A DNA stretch of 64,000 nucleotides. It comes from Phycisphaeraceae bacterium (GTDB taxonomy: Bacteria > Planctomycetota > Phycisphaerae > Phycisphaerales > Phycisphaeraceae). Location of the stretch: the NCBI GenBank assembly GCA_020849625.1, contig JADLFV010000097.1:1-64000 (forward strand). The letters run 5' to 3'. The notes under the pieces were generated by a model. It was given only the letters and a program-made list of their open reading frames with translations, was not told where the DNA came from and searched no databases. How positions within the stretch are numbered: the first letter of the stretch is position 1; each line of letters opens with the position of its first letter. Below, piece after piece: positions 1-10,365 of the stretch. The position numbers were made by a program, and so were the translations under genes.

Positions 1-138
1 GGCTCTATGGGGCCTCGGCGAAACTGGCCTTCCCCCCCGGAAGTGATTCACTGCGCAAGCGGTGCGTCACGAAGTGGTGTCGCCTTGCTGCGCGCGTGGC
101 GGGTCTGGGCCGATCGGATCCGTCACGGCGCGGCGGGG

Positions 139-270
139 TGATTTTTGATTTAGCGGCTTTGGCCGCTGTTGAGGCCGTGCGAATTGCGATTTTCGATTTG
201 CGAATGTTTGCGTGCAGGTCGCATGATGTCTTCCAATCGCAAATCACAAATCGAAAATCAAAAATCCAAT
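139..270. repeat. AT-rich inverted repeat upstream of aroDE
   Basis: The left part carries TGATTTTTGATTT and GCGATTTTCGATTTGCG. The right part carries the complement, CGCAAATCACAAATCGAAAATC. The arms flank about 30 bases just before the aroDE start. No gene is visible in bases 1-285; the short ORFs there are low-quality and overlap this repeat. It belongs to the palindromic AT-rich intergenic repeats seen elsewhere in the window. Confidence 0.6.
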
Positions 271-285
271 GCTACACTGTTTCCC

Positions 286-1857
286 ATGACCGCATTGACC
301 GCTGCCATCATGGTTCGTTCGCTGGAGCAGGCCCTGGCGGAAGCTGCCATCGCTGCTGAGAACGGGGCTGACCTGATTGAGCTGCGCATCGACGGCTTCA
401 CCGATGACCTGAAGCAACTGGCGACGCTGGTGCAGCGCTGCCCGCTGCCGTGCATCATCACCTGCCGCAGCGCGGAGGAAGGCGGCGAGTTTGACGGCGA
501 CGAGCAGACGCGCATCGCCGCCCTGGAGCATGCTGCCATCGGCCCGCGACAGCCGGCCTACATCGACCTGGAACTGGCCACGCATCAGCGCAGCGCCAAC
601 CTGCGCCAGAAGATCGCCCTGATCGTGCAGCACGATGATCAGCAGCGCCCCGTGGATACACGGTTGATTCTCTCCGCGCATGATTTCCGGGGGCGGCCCA
701 ACGATCTGCTGCAGAAGTTCGAGGCCATGGCCAAAACGCCGCATTGTCGAATCATCAAGGTCGCCTGGCTCGCCCGCTCGCTGCGCGACAACATCGAAGC
801 CTTCGAGCTGATCGAGCAGCGCTGCAAACCCACCATCGCTCTGTGCATGGGCGAGTTCGGTTTGCCTTCGCGCGTGCTGGCCAAGAAGTTCGACGCCCTG
901 CTCACCTTCGCCGCGGTCAAGGACGGCCTGGGCACCGCCATCGGGCAACCCACCATTCACGAACTGAAAAAACTCTACCGCTGGGACGCCATTCAACGCG
1001 ACACGAAGGTGTACGGCGTCATTGGCGATCCAGTCGGTCACTCGCGCTCGCCGCACATTCACAATGCCGGCTTCACCGCCACCGGCTACAACGGCGTCTA
1101 TCTGCCCCTGCGCATTCCCCCAGAATATGAGCATTTCAAAGCCACCGCGGGCGCGTGGTTGGATTACAAGCCTCTGGACTTCCGGGGGGCGTCGGTGACC
1201 ATTCCGCACAAGCACAACCTGCTGAAGTTCGTCAAGGAATGCGGAGGCGAAGTCGAGCAACTCAGCGACCGCATCGGGGCTGCCAACACATTGGCCGTGC
1301 GCGAGGACGGCTCGCTGTATGCCTGCAACACCGACTACGCGGCAGCGCTGGATGTGGTGTGCGCGAAGATGGAGATTGCGCGCGAGCAGTTGCGCGGCAA
1401 GCGGGTGTTCGTGTTCGGAGCCGGCGGCGTGGGACGCGCGGTGGTGGCGGGGTATTCGCATTATGGTGCGCAAATCCGCTTGAGCGACATCGACGCGGCG
1501 CGCGTGGCGCAGCTGGCCGAAGAGTTCGCCGGGCCGCAGTATCAGGTCAAGCCTGCCGCGAGCGCGGACCTGCGAAGCGAGCCAGCTGACATCATCATCA
1601 ACTGTTCGCCGCTGGGCATGCACCCGCACGAGCAGTCCTGTGCCATCGAGCAGTGGCCGGACTGGGCGGGCGAAAACACGGTGGTGTTCGACATGGTTTA
1701 CAACCCGCTGCTGACGCGCCTGCTGCGCGAAGCGGCCGCGCGCGGCTGCGCCACGGTGAGCGGGCTGGAGATGTTCCTGCACCAGGCGGCGGCCCAGTTC
1801 AAGCTGTGGACCAATCTGCCAGCGCCGTTGGACGTGTTCCGCAAAGCGATGGGTTAG
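286..1857 (+). CDS. aroDE: Bifunctional 3-dehydroquinate dehydratase / shikimate dehydrogenase
   Basis: This fused enzyme would carry out steps three and four of the shikimate pathway in the cytoplasm. Residues about 10-225 are a type I dehydroquinase: LIELRIDGF strand, SAHDF with the catalytic His, IIKVAW with the Schiff-base Lys, and a GQPTIHEL end. From about residue 240 comes shikimate dehydrogenase: GDPVGHSRSPHIHN, VTIPHK, a GAANTL/CNTDY region and the nucleotide loop FGAGGVGRA. I chose ATG 286 (MTALTAAIM) over the ORF start at 169, because the extra residues translate the upstream repeat; ATG 310 is also possible. The fused form fits planctomycetes and chlamydiae. It ends convergently with yraN, overlapping by 4 bases. 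Confidence 0.95.
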   Translation: MTALTAAIMVRSLEQALAEAAIAAENGADLIELRIDGFTDDLKQLATLVQRCPLPCIITCRSAEEGGEFDGDEQTRIAALEHAAIGPRQPAYIDLELATHQRSANLRQKIALIVQHDDQQRPVDTRLILSAHDFRGRPNDLLQKFEAMAKTPHCRIIKVAWLARSLRDNIEAFELIEQRCKPTIALCMGEFGLPSRVLAKKFDALLTFAAVKDGLGTAIGQPTIHELKKLYRWDAIQRDTKVYGVIGDPVGHSRSPHIHNAGFTATGYNGVYLPLRIPPEYEHFKATAGAWLDYKPLDFRGASVTIPHKHNLLKFVKECGGEVEQLSDRIGAANTLAVREDGSLYACNTDYAAALDVVCAKMEIAREQLRGKRVFVFGAGGVGRAVVAGYSHYGAQIRLSDIDAARVAQLAEEFAGPQYQVKPAASADLRSEPADIIINCSPLGMHPHEQSCAIEQWPDWAGENTVVFDMVYNPLLTRLLREAAARGCATVSGLEMFLHQAAAQFKLWTNLPAPLDVFRKAMG

Positions 1858-2264
1858 ACGCGACTTTCAAACGCTGCGATGTGATGGCGAATCACCGGCG
1901 GCGCTTTGGGACTATCTGACACGAACTCCACCGCGATCACATCGTAGCGCACGCGCAGGGCGGTCATGCGTTGAGCGCGCAGCACCTGGGCACTGAGTGC
2001 GGTGATCTTGCGCTGTTTCAGTGCGGTCACGTGCACTTCCGGGGGCAGATCGCTGCCGGCAGTGCCGGCTTTGACTTCCACGAAGACCAGGACATTGCGA
2101 TCATCACGCGGCTGCGCGATCAGGTCGATTTCGCCGTAACGGTTGCGCACGTTGCGGGCGAGAATGCGGTAACCGCGGCGCTTGAGGAAGCGGGCGGCGA
2201 CGCGTTCGCCGCTGGGGCCGCTGCGGCGGCGGGCGGCGAGCCAGCGCTGGAGGCGGCTGATCAT
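1854..2264 (-). CDS. yraN: YraN/UPF0102 family nuclease-fold protein
   Basis: This 136-residue protein has the family layout: a GERVAARFLKRRGYRIL helix, then RYGEIDLIA and LVFVEVKA, which supply the E-D-ExK residues of an endonuclease-like fold. Family members are conserved but their physiological role is poorly defined; a link to DNA processing is inferred from the fold. The start ATG overlaps the stop of the upstream lipoprotein gene in an ATGA arrangement, so translation is probably coupled. Its 3' end overlaps aroDE by 4 bases. One exact CCCCCGGAAGT copy lies inside it. Confidence 0.88.
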   Translation of the reverse strand: MISRLQRWLAARRRSGPSGERVAARFLKRRGYRILARNVRNRYGEIDLIAQPRDDRNVLVFVEVKAGTAGSDLPPEVHVTALKQRKITALSAQVLRAQRMTALRVRYDVIAVEFVSDSPKAPPVIRHHIAAFESRV

Positions 2265-3535
2265 TGAGCGCGGCTGAGGGTGGCGGGGTTGTAGCGGGCT
2301 TCGGCGATGGCGTAGAGACGAGTGATCATCAGCTCGGGCAACGTGTAACTACCCTGTTCCATGACCTTCTGGCGGAAGCGCTGACTGAGGATGCGGAACT
2401 GCTGCTCGCGCAGGATCTGTTCGATCTTCAGCTGGGCATCCTTGAGCGATTGGGCGGGCGGCTGGTCGATCGACTCGATGCTGACGAACCAGGTGGTGTC
2501 GCCATCGACGATAGGCCCGGCATACTGGCCGGCCGGCAACACGTCGATGATCTTGTTGAGCGGCTCACTGGCCAGGGGACTTTGCCCGACGATTTCCATC
2601 TTGCCGCCTTCGGCCGGCTTGAAGGCGTTAAGCTCGGAGGAAGCCAGGTCGGCGAAACTGCGGCTGGCGCCGGCCAGATCGGCGGCGATCTGTTGGGCGG
2701 CCTGCGGATCGCGGGTGCTGATCAGCCGCAGCACGCGCCTGGGCGGCGGATTGAAATCCTGCGGGTGTTCCTGGTAGTAGCGCTCGATGTCGCGGCGAGT
2801 GACGTTGATCAGCGGAAACAGCTTGAAGCGCAGGTATCGCTGCACGAGCAAGTTGGAGCGATATTCTTCGACAGCCTCGTCCAAGCTGAGGCCACGCTTC
2901 TCGCGCAAAGAGCGTTCGGCGACGGCAGCCGAGCCGCGGCCGTGGAGTCGCAGCAATTCCTGGCGGTGCTCCGCCACCATGAAGGCCAGACCCTGCTGCT
3001 CCTGCTCGTCGAGGTCGCGGACGGCTTCGCCCAGCAACAGGGCGTTCTGCACCACCTCGTTGACGCGCAGGGCGATGGCGTTGACGGCCGGGCTTCGGAA
3101 GGCCATGCCGGGGTGCTGGAGGCCGATCTGGGTCAATTGCTCGTGGATGGGATCGAAGATGGTGCGGGTGTAGATGGCCCGGCCGTTGACCTGACCGACC
3201 ATGCCGTCGAGCACGAAGACGTCGCCCCCGGAAGTGGAGGTAGCGGGCTCGTTAGCGGAAGTGGTACTGGCGGAAGAGACGGCCGATGAAGCGGCCTCCG
3301 CCGGGGTGGGAGGAACCACGGGTGTCTGGGGCAAGGGGGAAGTTTCGACGGGCAAGCTTGTGGAAGCGCCTTGCACAACTGCTACACTGCCGGAGTTGCT
3401 GCCGGGGGGGGCGGGGGTGATTTCCACGTCGCTCGACAGGTCAGACTGTGAACGGCAGGCGGGCAGCATGAGCAGGCTCAAGCTCAGGCCCAGGCACAGT
3501 TGCAGAATTGCGAATCGTTTCGGATTCATGCTCAT
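2261..3535 (-). CDS. SurA/PpiC-like peptidyl-prolyl isomerase lipoprotein
   Basis: The protein (about 424 residues) starts with a lipoprotein signal, LCLGLSLSLLMLPAC, whose Cys would be lipidated. A Pro/Ser/Thr-rich linker follows, then a SurA-N-like helical part (VNGRAIYTRTIFDPI). The parvulin-like part has NPPPRRVLRLIST, FADLASSE and EPLNKIIDVLPAGQYAGPIVDGDTTWFV. The likely role is folding of exported proteins at the cell envelope. Catalytic residues of classical parvulins are only partly recognisable, so it may be a chaperone without isomerase activity. Start is uncertain: ATG 3535, 3529 and 3553 all fit, and none has a clear ribosome site. The ORF track start at 3670 lies upstream of the signal peptide. 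Confidence 0.85.
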   Translation of the reverse strand: MSMNPKRFAILQLCLGLSLSLLMLPACRSQSDLSSDVEITPAPPGSNSGSVAVVQGASTSLPVETSPLPQTPVVPPTPAEAASSAVSSASTTSANEPATSTSGGDVFVLDGMVGQVNGRAIYTRTIFDPIHEQLTQIGLQHPGMAFRSPAVNAIALRVNEVVQNALLLGEAVRDLDEQEQQGLAFMVAEHRQELLRLHGRGSAAVAERSLREKRGLSLDEAVEEYRSNLLVQRYLRFKLFPLINVTRRDIERYYQEHPQDFNPPPRRVLRLISTRDPQAAQQIAADLAGASRSFADLASSELNAFKPAEGGKMEIVGQSPLASEPLNKIIDVLPAGQYAGPIVDGDTTWFVSIESIDQPPAQSLKDAQLKIEQILREQQFRILSQRFRQKVMEQGSYTLPELMITRLYAIAEARYNPATLSRAQ

Positions 3536-3594
3536 GAGTGTACGGCTGGTCATCTTATCGGGCAAAGAGGTGCCGGGACTGCGATTTTGTAAAT

Positions 3595-3603
3595 TGTTAT
3601 AAT
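3595..3603 (+). promoter_or_regulatory. Possible extended -10 promoter for the act/cox operon
   Basis: The sequence TGTTATAAT matches a perfect extended -10 element (TGnTATAAT). It lies about 110 bases before actA in the divergent gap with the isomerase gene. I see no good -35 box, which extended -10 promoters often lack. The surrounding sequence is AT-rich compared with the genes. Confidence 0.45.
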
Positions 3604-3710
3604 TCTCGTTATCTTTCGCATCGCGCAGCTTCCGGTGCGCGAGCGGGCTATCGTGCAATCCAAACAGCAAGCTTGCGTCACGCCCTGGCGTGACTGATCA
3701 CGGCCGAGGC

Positions 3711-4412
3711 ATGGCAGAGCACAAACGTAGCGATTTCGTCTTCCCACCCTGGGCGAACTATCTGTTACCGCTGCTGATTGTCGCTGTGCTCGGCGGCGCG
3801 CTGTATGCCCCCATCATCGTCGGCTACGGTTTCTCGCCCAAGGCCACCACCGTCGGCTACCAGCCAAAGCAGCCCGTGCCTTATTCCCACGCCATGCACG
3901 CCGGGCAGCTCGGCATCGACTGCCGCTTTTGCCACACCACCGTCGAAAACAACACCTACGCGGCCATCCCCAACACCCAGATCTGCATGAGTTGCCACAG
4001 CCCGCAGGAGGCCGGCAACGGTATCCGCAAGAACAGTGAAAAGCTTCAGCCGCTGTTCGACAGTTACGAGTCCGGCCTGCCCGTGGAGTGGATCAAGGTC
4101 CACGATCTGCCCGACTACGTCTATTTCAATCACTCCGCCCACGTCAACAAGGGCATCGGCTGCGCCAGTTGCCACGGCCGCATCGACAAGATGGAAGAGG
4201 TTTACCTGGATCAGCCGCTGTCCATGAGCTGGTGCCTGGACTGCCACCGGGCGCCGCAGAAGCATCTGCGGCCCGCGGAGCAGATCACCAACATGAGTTG
4301 GACCGCCGCCGACGAAGGCAAGGACCAACTCACCCTCGGGGCCGAGTTGAAGGACTTTTACAACATCCACGACAGCACGTACATGACCAGTTGCTCGACG
4401 TGCCACCGATAG
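3711..4412 (+). CDS. actA: Alternative complex III pentahaem cytochrome c subunit ActA
   Basis: This 233-residue protein has one N-terminal membrane segment (YLLPLLIVAVLGGALYAPIIV) and then a periplasmic domain with five CXXCH haem sites: CRFCH, CMSCH, CASCH, CLDCH and CSTCH. Five haems and the N-terminal anchor match ActA of alternative complex III, a quinol oxidase that replaces the bc1 complex. It would pass electrons from the ActB iron-sulphur clusters to ActE or the oxidase. ATG 3711 is preferred to the ORF's GTG at 3690 because of a GAGG just upstream. It is the first gene of the act operon, 11 bases before actB. Confidence 0.95.
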   Translation: MAEHKRSDFVFPPWANYLLPLLIVAVLGGALYAPIIVGYGFSPKATTVGYQPKQPVPYSHAMHAGQLGIDCRFCHTTVENNTYAAIPNTQICMSCHSPQEAGNGIRKNSEKLQPLFDSYESGLPVEWIKVHDLPDYVYFNHSAHVNKGIGCASCHGRIDKMEEVYLDQPLSMSWCLDCHRAPQKHLRPAEQITNMSWTAADEGKDQLTLGAELKDFYNIHDSTYMTSCSTCHR

Positions 4413-4423
4413 TTGACGATGCC

Positions 4424-7400
4424 ATGACCCGCAAACCTCACCAGAGAGAATACTGGCGCAGCCTCAGCGAGTTGGCGGACGATCCGCGCCTGCTGGAAGC
4501 GATCAATGACGAGTTTGACGGGTACGATCCGCAGGAATTCACCGGGGTTTCGCGGCGTTCCTTCGTCAAACTCATGGCTGCATCCATGGCCCTGGCGGGG
4601 ATCAGTCTCACTGGTTGTCGGCGTTGGCCGCAGCAGAAAATCGCGCCTTACACCTTGCGGCCGGCCGGGCGCGAACCCAACACGCGGCAGCAGTACGCCA
4701 CCATGCTCGCCCGCAGCGGCATCGCACACAGCCTGCTGGTGAGCACCTTCGAGGGCCGGCCCATCAAGGTCGAAGGCAATCCGCAGCACCCGATCGCACA
4801 GGGCAGGACCGACGCACTGGCACAGGCTTCGATCCTCGAACTGTACGATCCGTTCCGCAGTCGCGGGCTCGAACACCAGGATGAACGCGCCACCTGGGCT
4901 GACTTCGCCGACTGGCTCAAGCAGCGCATGCAGCAGCGCGGCCGGGGTGTCGCGGTGCTGTGCGAAGCCAATGACAGCCCGGCCCTGGCGGCGATCCGCA
5001 GAAAGCTGGACCAGGATTCGCCGGATTTGAACTGGTACACCTGGGATCCGCTGCACCGCGACAACGCCACGGCCGGCTCACGGGCGGCGTTCGGCAAAAC
5101 GCTGCGACCGCAATATCACCTGGACAAAGCGAAAGTCATCGTCTCGCTCGATGCCGACCTGCTGGGCGCGACCGATCCCGCCATGCTCCGTCACGCCCGT
5201 GACTGGGCGGCCGGGCGACGCTCCGCGGATAGCGACGGCCAGATGAATCGCCTGTACGTGGCCGAGTCGAGCCTGACACTCACCGGCAGCGTGGCGGACG
5301 AACGTCACCCAGCCACGTTGGCGCAAATCATTGAACTCACACAGGCAATCAAAAGCACAGTTGATTCGAATTTTGAATTTCGATTTTCAGAATTTGGCCT
5401 TCATTTAGTGGGAGATATGAATATTCATCACGGCGAATCGCTGGTGATTGCCGGCGAATCGCTGCCGCCGCAGGTTCATCACCTGGTCTGGCAGATCAAT
5501 CACGCCCTGGGCGCGATCGGCAACACGGTGACGCTGACCACTGAGCCGGACTACGAGCTGCCGTACACCCAGCAGATCGCCGACCTGGTCAGCAAGATCA
5601 ACGGCAACCTGGTGGACACGCTGATCATCATCGGCGGCAACCCGGTGTATGACGCGCCGGCCGACCTGGACTTCGCGGCTGCACTGGGCAAGCTGAAGCA
5701 AAGCGCTCACCTGAGCCTGTATCCCAACGAAACTTCCGCGCTGTGCACGTGGCGTCTGCCGCGGGCGCATGATTTCGAGGCCTGGGGTGACGGCCGCTCG
5801 TGGGACGGCGTGCACTGTCTGCGCCAGCCGCTGATTTATCCACTGTTTGACGGGCGAAGCGAAATTCAACTGGCTGCCATGCTGACTGGTGATGCGGAAC
5901 CCGACGGCGAGAAGCTGGTCAAAGAGGCGCTGACCGAGGATGACGCTGCATGGCGGTCATGCGTGCGGGCTGGTTTTGTTGAAGGTTCGCAGGCCAAAGC
6001 GGTGGACACCGGGCCGCGCGCCGATGCGATCGTACTGCCGCCGTCAGCGAAGACTGAAGGTTTCGAGCTGCACTTTGCAGGCGACATCAGCGTGTATGAC
6101 GGCCGCCATGCCGCCAACGCCTGGATGCAGGAAACGCCCGATCCGCTGAGCAAGCTGACCTGGGACAATGCGGCGCTGCTGAACATCGCCGACGCCCGCA
6201 AACTGGGCATCGAACAGGGCGACGTGCTGAAAATTTCCGTCGGCCAAGCGTCCATCGAGATCGCGGCCTACCTGATGCCGGGCCAGGCGGCGGGCACCAT
6301 CACGCTGCCTTTGGGTTACGGCCGCAAGGTGGCCGGTGAAGTGGGCGCCGACGTGGGTTTCGACGTCTATCCGCTGCGCGACACGGCCGGGCAGGCGGTG
6401 GCCCACGGCGCCAAGGTCGAAAACACGCACCGCCGCTACAAACTGGCCATGACCAGCGAACATTACCTGATCGACGGCATCGGGGCCCGCGCCACGCGAC
6501 AGCGCCTCGGTGAGCCGCATCAGTCGGGGTTGCTGCTGAAGGAAACCACGCTCGATGAATATCGCCGCGATCCGCACTTCGCCGAGCGCGGTGAACACGG
6601 CGACGTGCACCTGCAGATGTTTGAAGCTCCCAGCCAGTTCAACGATCCGCACGCCTGGGGCATGAGCATCGACCTGAACGCCTGCACCGGCTGCGGGGCG
6701 TGCGTGGTGGCCTGCCAGAGCGAGAACAACATCCCGGTGGTGGGCAAAGACCAGGTGCTGATGCACCGCCAGATGCAGTGGCTGCGCATCGATCGCTACT
6801 TCAAGACCGACGAAAAAGACGAGCACGCGGAAAACCCCGAAGTGGTGCACATGCCCATGATGTGCCAGCAGTGCGAGAACGCGCCCTGCGAGCAGGTCTG
6901 CCCGGTGGGCGCGACCACGCACGATGCCGAGGGGCTGAACGTGATGGTCTATAACCGCTGCATCGGCACGCGCTATTGCTCGAACAACTGCCCCTACAAA
7001 GTGCGGCGGTTCAACTATTTCGACTTCCACAGCAAGCCGGTGCGCGGCCTGGCCAAGCCCTGGCTGGGCATACCCGATCAGCAGCAGTTGGTGCAGGTCG
7101 ATCAGATCAAGCGGCTGCTCTTCAACCCCGACGTGACCGTGCGCATGCGCGGCGTGATGGAGAAGTGCACCTACTGCGTGCAGCGCATCGCCGCCGCCAA
7201 GACTGAGCATCGCATTGAAGCGGTGAAGGCCGGCGATCACAAACATCGCGTGCTGCCCGAAGGCGCCGTGCAGACCGCCTGCCAGCAGGTTTGCCCCACG
7301 CAGGCGATCACCTTCGGCAACTTGAACGACCCCAAGGCGAAAGTGACGCAACAGCACAAGACCCCGCGGGCCTACGGCGTGCTGGCGGAGATGAATACGC

Positions 7401-7447
7401 GGCCGCGGACGAAGTATCTGGCCCTGGTGAGGAATCCGAACATATAG
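4424..7447 (+). CDS. actB: Alternative complex III iron-sulphur subunit ActB
   Basis: The protein (1007 residues) joins a molybdopterin-oxidoreductase-like domain to a ferredoxin-like domain. Near residue 45 it has a Tat signal, [12 protein letters not shown]. The C-terminal quarter has the cluster ligands [31 protein letters not shown] and CTYC...CQQVCP, giving three or four Fe-S clusters. In known complexes the first domain carries no Mo cofactor. ATG 4424 replaces the ORF start at 4088, which reads through actA in another frame. An AT-rich repeat-like stretch is translated in frame at 5361-5406 (about residues 313-328, [12 protein letters not shown]). The stop codon lies in a palindromic repeat. 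Confidence 0.95.
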   Translation: MTRKPHQREYWRSLSELADDPRLLEAINDEFDGYDPQEFTGVSRRSFVKLMAASMALAGISLTGCRRWPQQKIAPYTLRPAGREPNTRQQYATMLARSGIAHSLLVSTFEGRPIKVEGNPQHPIAQGRTDALAQASILELYDPFRSRGLEHQDERATWADFADWLKQRMQQRGRGVAVLCEANDSPALAAIRRKLDQDSPDLNWYTWDPLHRDNATAGSRAAFGKTLRPQYHLDKAKVIVSLDADLLGATDPAMLRHARDWAAGRRSADSDGQMNRLYVAESSLTLTGSVADERHPATLAQIIELTQAIKSTVDSNFEFRFSEFGLHLVGDMNIHHGESLVIAGESLPPQVHHLVWQINHALGAIGNTVTLTTEPDYELPYTQQIADLVSKINGNLVDTLIIIGGNPVYDAPADLDFAAALGKLKQSAHLSLYPNETSALCTWRLPRAHDFEAWGDGRSWDGVHCLRQPLIYPLFDGRSEIQLAAMLTGDAEPDGEKLVKEALTEDDAAWRSCVRAGFVEGSQAKAVDTGPRADAIVLPPSAKTEGFELHFAGDISVYDGRHAANAWMQETPDPLSKLTWDNAALLNIADARKLGIEQGDVLKISVGQASIEIAAYLMPGQAAGTITLPLGYGRKVAGEVGADVGFDVYPLRDTAGQAVAHGAKVENTHRRYKLAMTSEHYLIDGIGARATRQRLGEPHQSGLLLKETTLDEYRRDPHFAERGEHGDVHLQMFEAPSQFNDPHAWGMSIDLNACTGCGACVVACQSENNIPVVGKDQVLMHRQMQWLRIDRYFKTDEKDEHAENPEVVHMPMMCQQCENAPCEQVCPVGATTHDAEGLNVMVYNRCIGTRYCSNNCPYKVRRFNYFDFHSKPVRGLAKPWLGIPDQQQLVQVDQIKRLLFNPDVTVRMRGVMEKCTYCVQRIAAAKTEHRIEAVKAGDHKHRVLPEGAVQTACQQVCPTQAITFGNLNDPKAKVTQQHKTPRAYGVLAEMNTRPRTKYLALVRNPNI
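5361..5406. repeat. AT-rich repeat embedded in actB
   Basis: The stretch TTGATTCGAATTTTGAATTTCGATTTTCAG is strikingly AT-rich compared with the surrounding gene and resembles the ATTCGAAATTCG-type intergenic repeats nearby. It is read in frame as NFEFRFSEF in a region joining two parts of the molybdopterin-like domain. Confidence 0.6.
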
Positions 7448-7494
7448 CCCCGGCCTTGCCCGGGGAAGGAGAACCCCCGGCAAGTCGGGGGCTA
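7445..7494. repeat. Palindromic repeat between actB and actC
   Basis: TAGCCCCGGCCTTGCCCGGGG pairs with CCCCCGGCAAGTCGGGGGCTA across a short loop. Its left end supplies the TAG stop of actB. It fills the 60-base gap, so it could make a stem in the operon mRNA that affects decay or translation of actC. Confidence 0.75.
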
Positions 7495-7507
7495 TTTGAA
7501 CTGAGAC

Positions 7508-8986
7508 ATGACCACCCTTGACCTGCAATACGACACGCCTGCCAATCCGGGCAACCTGACGGATGATCCCCGTCAGCGCGCTCCGCTGGTCACCGGCGAC
7601 AATGACTTCACCAGCGTCACCAACAAGGTGGCGCGGCTGGCGGAGAAGTGGCCGGACCTGTGGTGGTGGGTGGCGTTCTTCATCGCCCTGAACCTGTTCG
7701 GTCTGCTGCAGGTGCTGATCGGGTACCTGGTGCTGACCGGCGTGGGCGTGTGGGGCAACAACCAGCCCGTGTCGTGGGGCTTCCCCATCATCAACTTCGT
7801 GTTCTGGGTCGGCATTGGTCACGCCGGCACGCTCATCAGCGCGATCCTTTACCTGTTCCGCCAGAACTGGCGCACGGGCATCAACCGTTTCGCCGAGGCG
7901 ATGACGATTTTCGCGGTCATGTGCGCCGGCATGTTCCCGGGCATCCACGTGGGTCGGCCATGGCTTGCGTACTGGTTGTTTCCGATTCCCAACCAGATGG
8001 ACGCCTGGCCGCAGTTCCGTTCCCCGCTGCTGTGGGACGTGTTTGCGGTGGGCACCTATGCCACGGTATCACTGCTGTTCTGGTACGTGGGCATGGTGCC
8101 GGACCTGGCGACGCTGCGCGACCGGGCGACCAATCGCCTGTCGCAGATCGCCTACGGCATCCTGTCGCTGGGCTGGTGCGGCTCATCGCGGCACTGGCAT
8201 CGCTTCGAGCGGGCGTACCTGATCCTGGCCGCGCTGGCGACGCCGCTGGTGCTTTCGGTGCACTCGGTGGTGTCGTTCGACTTCGCGGTGGCGCAGCTTC
8301 CGGGCTGGCACTCGACGATCTTCCCGCCCTACTTCGTGGCCGGCGCCATCTACGGCGGTTTCGCCATGGTGATCACGCTGGCGGTCCCGGCCCGCAAGCT
8401 GTTCGGGCTTGAAGAGATCATCACCGAGCGTCACATCGACAACGCCTGCCGCGTCATGCTGGGCACGGGCATGATCGTGTTCTACGCCTACAGCACAGAG
8501 TTTTTCATCGCCTGGTACAGCGGCGAGCATTACGAGCGGTTCGTGTTCCTGAATCGCGCCACCGGGCCGTACGCCTGGGCCTTCTGGACGATGATCTTCT
8601 GCAACCTGATCGGGCCGCAGGTGCTGTGGTTCCGCCAGGCCCGCCATCACTGGCTGGGGGTGATGTTCGCGGCCATGTGCGTGAACGTGGGCATGTGGTT
8701 CGAGCGGTTTGTGATCGTGATCACCAGTCTGCACCGCGATTTCCTGCCCTCGAGTTGGGCAATGTTCCACCCCACCTGGGTGGACTTGGGGATGCTGGCC
8801 GGTTCGTTTGGACTGTTTTTCACCTTCTTCCTGCTGTTCTGCAAGTTCCTGCCGGTGATCGCCATGGCGGAAGTCAAGACGGTCATGCCGCAGGCTCATG
8901 CTCACAGCGGCGAGCACGGTGAAGCGCTGCCGGGTGAAGACGCGGCTGACTATCGGCCGGACCCGCACTGGGTGGAGAGACGCTGA
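7508..8986 (+). CDS. actC: Alternative complex III membrane subunit ActC (NrfD/PsrC family)
   Basis: The 492-residue protein is a polytopic NrfD-like membrane subunit with about ten hydrophobic segments. Recognisable stretches are [40 protein letters not shown] and [13 protein letters not shown]. In alternative complex III this subunit holds the quinol site and passes electrons to ActB; proton translocation has been proposed. It follows a palindromic repeat and is 3 bases before actD, consistent with one transcript. ATG 7508 gives a soluble N-terminus of about 50 residues before the first membrane helix. Confidence 0.95.
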   Translation: MTTLDLQYDTPANPGNLTDDPRQRAPLVTGDNDFTSVTNKVARLAEKWPDLWWWVAFFIALNLFGLLQVLIGYLVLTGVGVWGNNQPVSWGFPIINFVFWVGIGHAGTLISAILYLFRQNWRTGINRFAEAMTIFAVMCAGMFPGIHVGRPWLAYWLFPIPNQMDAWPQFRSPLLWDVFAVGTYATVSLLFWYVGMVPDLATLRDRATNRLSQIAYGILSLGWCGSSRHWHRFERAYLILAALATPLVLSVHSVVSFDFAVAQLPGWHSTIFPPYFVAGAIYGGFAMVITLAVPARKLFGLEEIITERHIDNACRVMLGTGMIVFYAYSTEFFIAWYSGEHYERFVFLNRATGPYAWAFWTMIFCNLIGPQVLWFRQARHHWLGVMFAAMCVNVGMWFERFVIVITSLHRDFLPSSWAMFHPTWVDLGMLAGSFGLFFTFFLLFCKFLPVIAMAEVKTVMPQAHAHSGEHGEALPGEDAADYRPDPHWVERR

Positions 8987-8989
8987 GCC

Positions 8990-9571
8990 ATGGCCGATGA
9001 AGCAAAAATCTTCGGTGTCTGCGGCGAGTTTGACGACGTGACCGCCGCCGTGCGCGCCGCCCGCGCCGTGCGCGAAGCCGGTTACACGCGCTTCGATGTC
9101 TATTCGCCGTTCCCCATCCACGGCATCGACAGCGCCATGGGCATCCGCCCCACCATCCTGCCCTGGATCGTGCTGGCCTGCGGGCTCACCGGCTGCCTCA
9201 CGGGACTGGGCCTGGCGATCTACACCATGGCGCCCCCCCCGGAATTCACAATTCCGTCACCGTGGGGGCCGATCCCGGGGTATCCGCTGCTGATCTCCGG
9301 CAAACCGCTGCTGAGTCTGCCGGCCTTCATTCCGATCGTGTTCGAGCTGACGATCCTGTTCTCGGCCTTCGGCGCGGTGTTCGGCATGTTGCTGCTGAAT
9401 CGCCTGCCGATGCTCTATCGCCCGCTGTTCCGACAGGGCGGATTCAAGCGGGTGACGCAGGATCGCATCGTGATCGCCATCGAGGCGATCGATCCGCAAT
9501 TTGATGAAATGGAAGTGACCGCGTTTTTAAGCGCCCAGGGCGCCGCGGATGTGCAGACGGTGGATAAATAG
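8990..9571 (+). CDS. actD: Alternative complex III subunit ActD (DUF3341)
   Basis: This 193-residue protein has the DUF3341 layout. A soluble N-terminal part (FGVCGEFDDVTAAVRAARAVREAGYTRFDVYSPFPIHGID) is followed by two membrane helices around residues 55-80 and 105-135. A C-terminal tail follows. ActD is a peripheral membrane subunit of alternative complex III without redox cofactors. The gene sits between actC and actE with gaps of 3 bases on both sides. Confidence 0.93.
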   Translation: MADEAKIFGVCGEFDDVTAAVRAARAVREAGYTRFDVYSPFPIHGIDSAMGIRPTILPWIVLACGLTGCLTGLGLAIYTMAPPPEFTIPSPWGPIPGYPLLISGKPLLSLPAFIPIVFELTILFSAFGAVFGMLLLNRLPMLYRPLFRQGGFKRVTQDRIVIAIEAIDPQFDEMEVTAFLSAQGAADVQTVDK

Positions 9572-9574
9572 GCC

Positions 9575-10363
9575 ATGCTGATCGAATCGATCAAAGACAC
9601 GCTGCGCGACCTGCGCCTGCCCCGGCCGCCCTTTTGGATGGTGGCGGCAGCGGTGGTGTTCGTCACCGCGTCGTGGATACCGTTGGCGCTGATCGCCCGG
9701 GCCCGGGTGACGCGCAGCGCCGATCTGCCGGTGCACATTTTCCTGGACATGGACAAGCAGCCGAAGTTCAAGGCCCAGCAGCCCTCGCCGATCTTCGCCG
9801 ACGGCCGATCCATGCGCCCGGTGATCCCCGGCACCGTGCCTTATGGCGAAATCCTCGACGATCCGCACTACACGCAGGGTTACACGCTGACCACCGACAC
9901 CGATAGCAAGCCCAAGGCTGAATACTTCCAGGGGTTCCCGCAGCGGGTGACGGTCGATCAAGCGCTGCTACAGCGCGGCCGGCGTCAGTTCGACATCATG
10001 TGCTCGGCCTGCCACGGCTACGACGGGCGCGGCAAGGGCATGGTCAACCAGCGGGCCATGGAGCTGATGGCAGCCTCGGCTCTCAACTCGGCGCTGCCCA
10101 AGACGCAGTGGACGGCCGCGGCGGATCTGGCGGCTGTCGATCCGCAGACAGGCAAGCTGAAGTTCGGCAGCGAGCTTTATCCCGAGGGCCTGTTGTTCAA
10201 CACGCTGACCCACGGCCGGGGCAACATGCCGCCGCTGGGCGTGCAGATTCCCATCGCCGACCGCTGGGCGATCGTAGCCTACGTGCGGGCGCTGCAGGCG
10301 TCGCAGGTGGTGCCCGTAGACCAGTTGAGCGAAGACCAGAAACGGATGTTGGAGAACCGCTGA
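9575..10363 (+). CDS. actE: Alternative complex III monohaem cytochrome c ActE
   Basis: The protein (262 residues) has an N-terminal membrane helix (FWMVAAAVVFVTASWIPLALIA). Its cytochrome c domain has a single haem site, CSACH, near residue 145 and the downstream segment HGRGNMPPLGVQIPIADRWAIVAYVRALQ, where the Met is the likely axial ligand. It would carry electrons from the complex towards the oxidase. The gene overlaps nothing and is 2 bases before actF. Confidence 0.93.
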   Translation: MLIESIKDTLRDLRLPRPPFWMVAAAVVFVTASWIPLALIARARVTRSADLPVHIFLDMDKQPKFKAQQPSPIFADGRSMRPVIPGTVPYGEILDDPHYTQGYTLTTDTDSKPKAEYFQGFPQRVTVDQALLQRGRRQFDIMCSACHGYDGRGKGMVNQRAMELMAASALNSALPKTQWTAAADLAAVDPQTGKLKFGSELYPEGLLFNTLTHGRGNMPPLGVQIPIADRWAIVAYVRALQASQVVPVDQLSEDQKRMLENR

Positions 10364-10365
10364 CG

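Noticed and set aside
244-1782. Long minus-strand ORF opposite aroDE
   Set aside because: It is a shadow of a well-supported gene in a G+C-rich sequence; its translation is rich in His, Arg and Ala with no recognisable domain.
4424-7447. Molybdenum enzyme function for ActB
   Set aside because: The fold is related, but in alternative complex III this domain is known to lack the cofactor.
6044-7948. 634-residue minus-strand ORF opposite actB and actC
   Set aside because: It spans two strongly conserved genes and a repeat; the composition is that of a shadow ORF.
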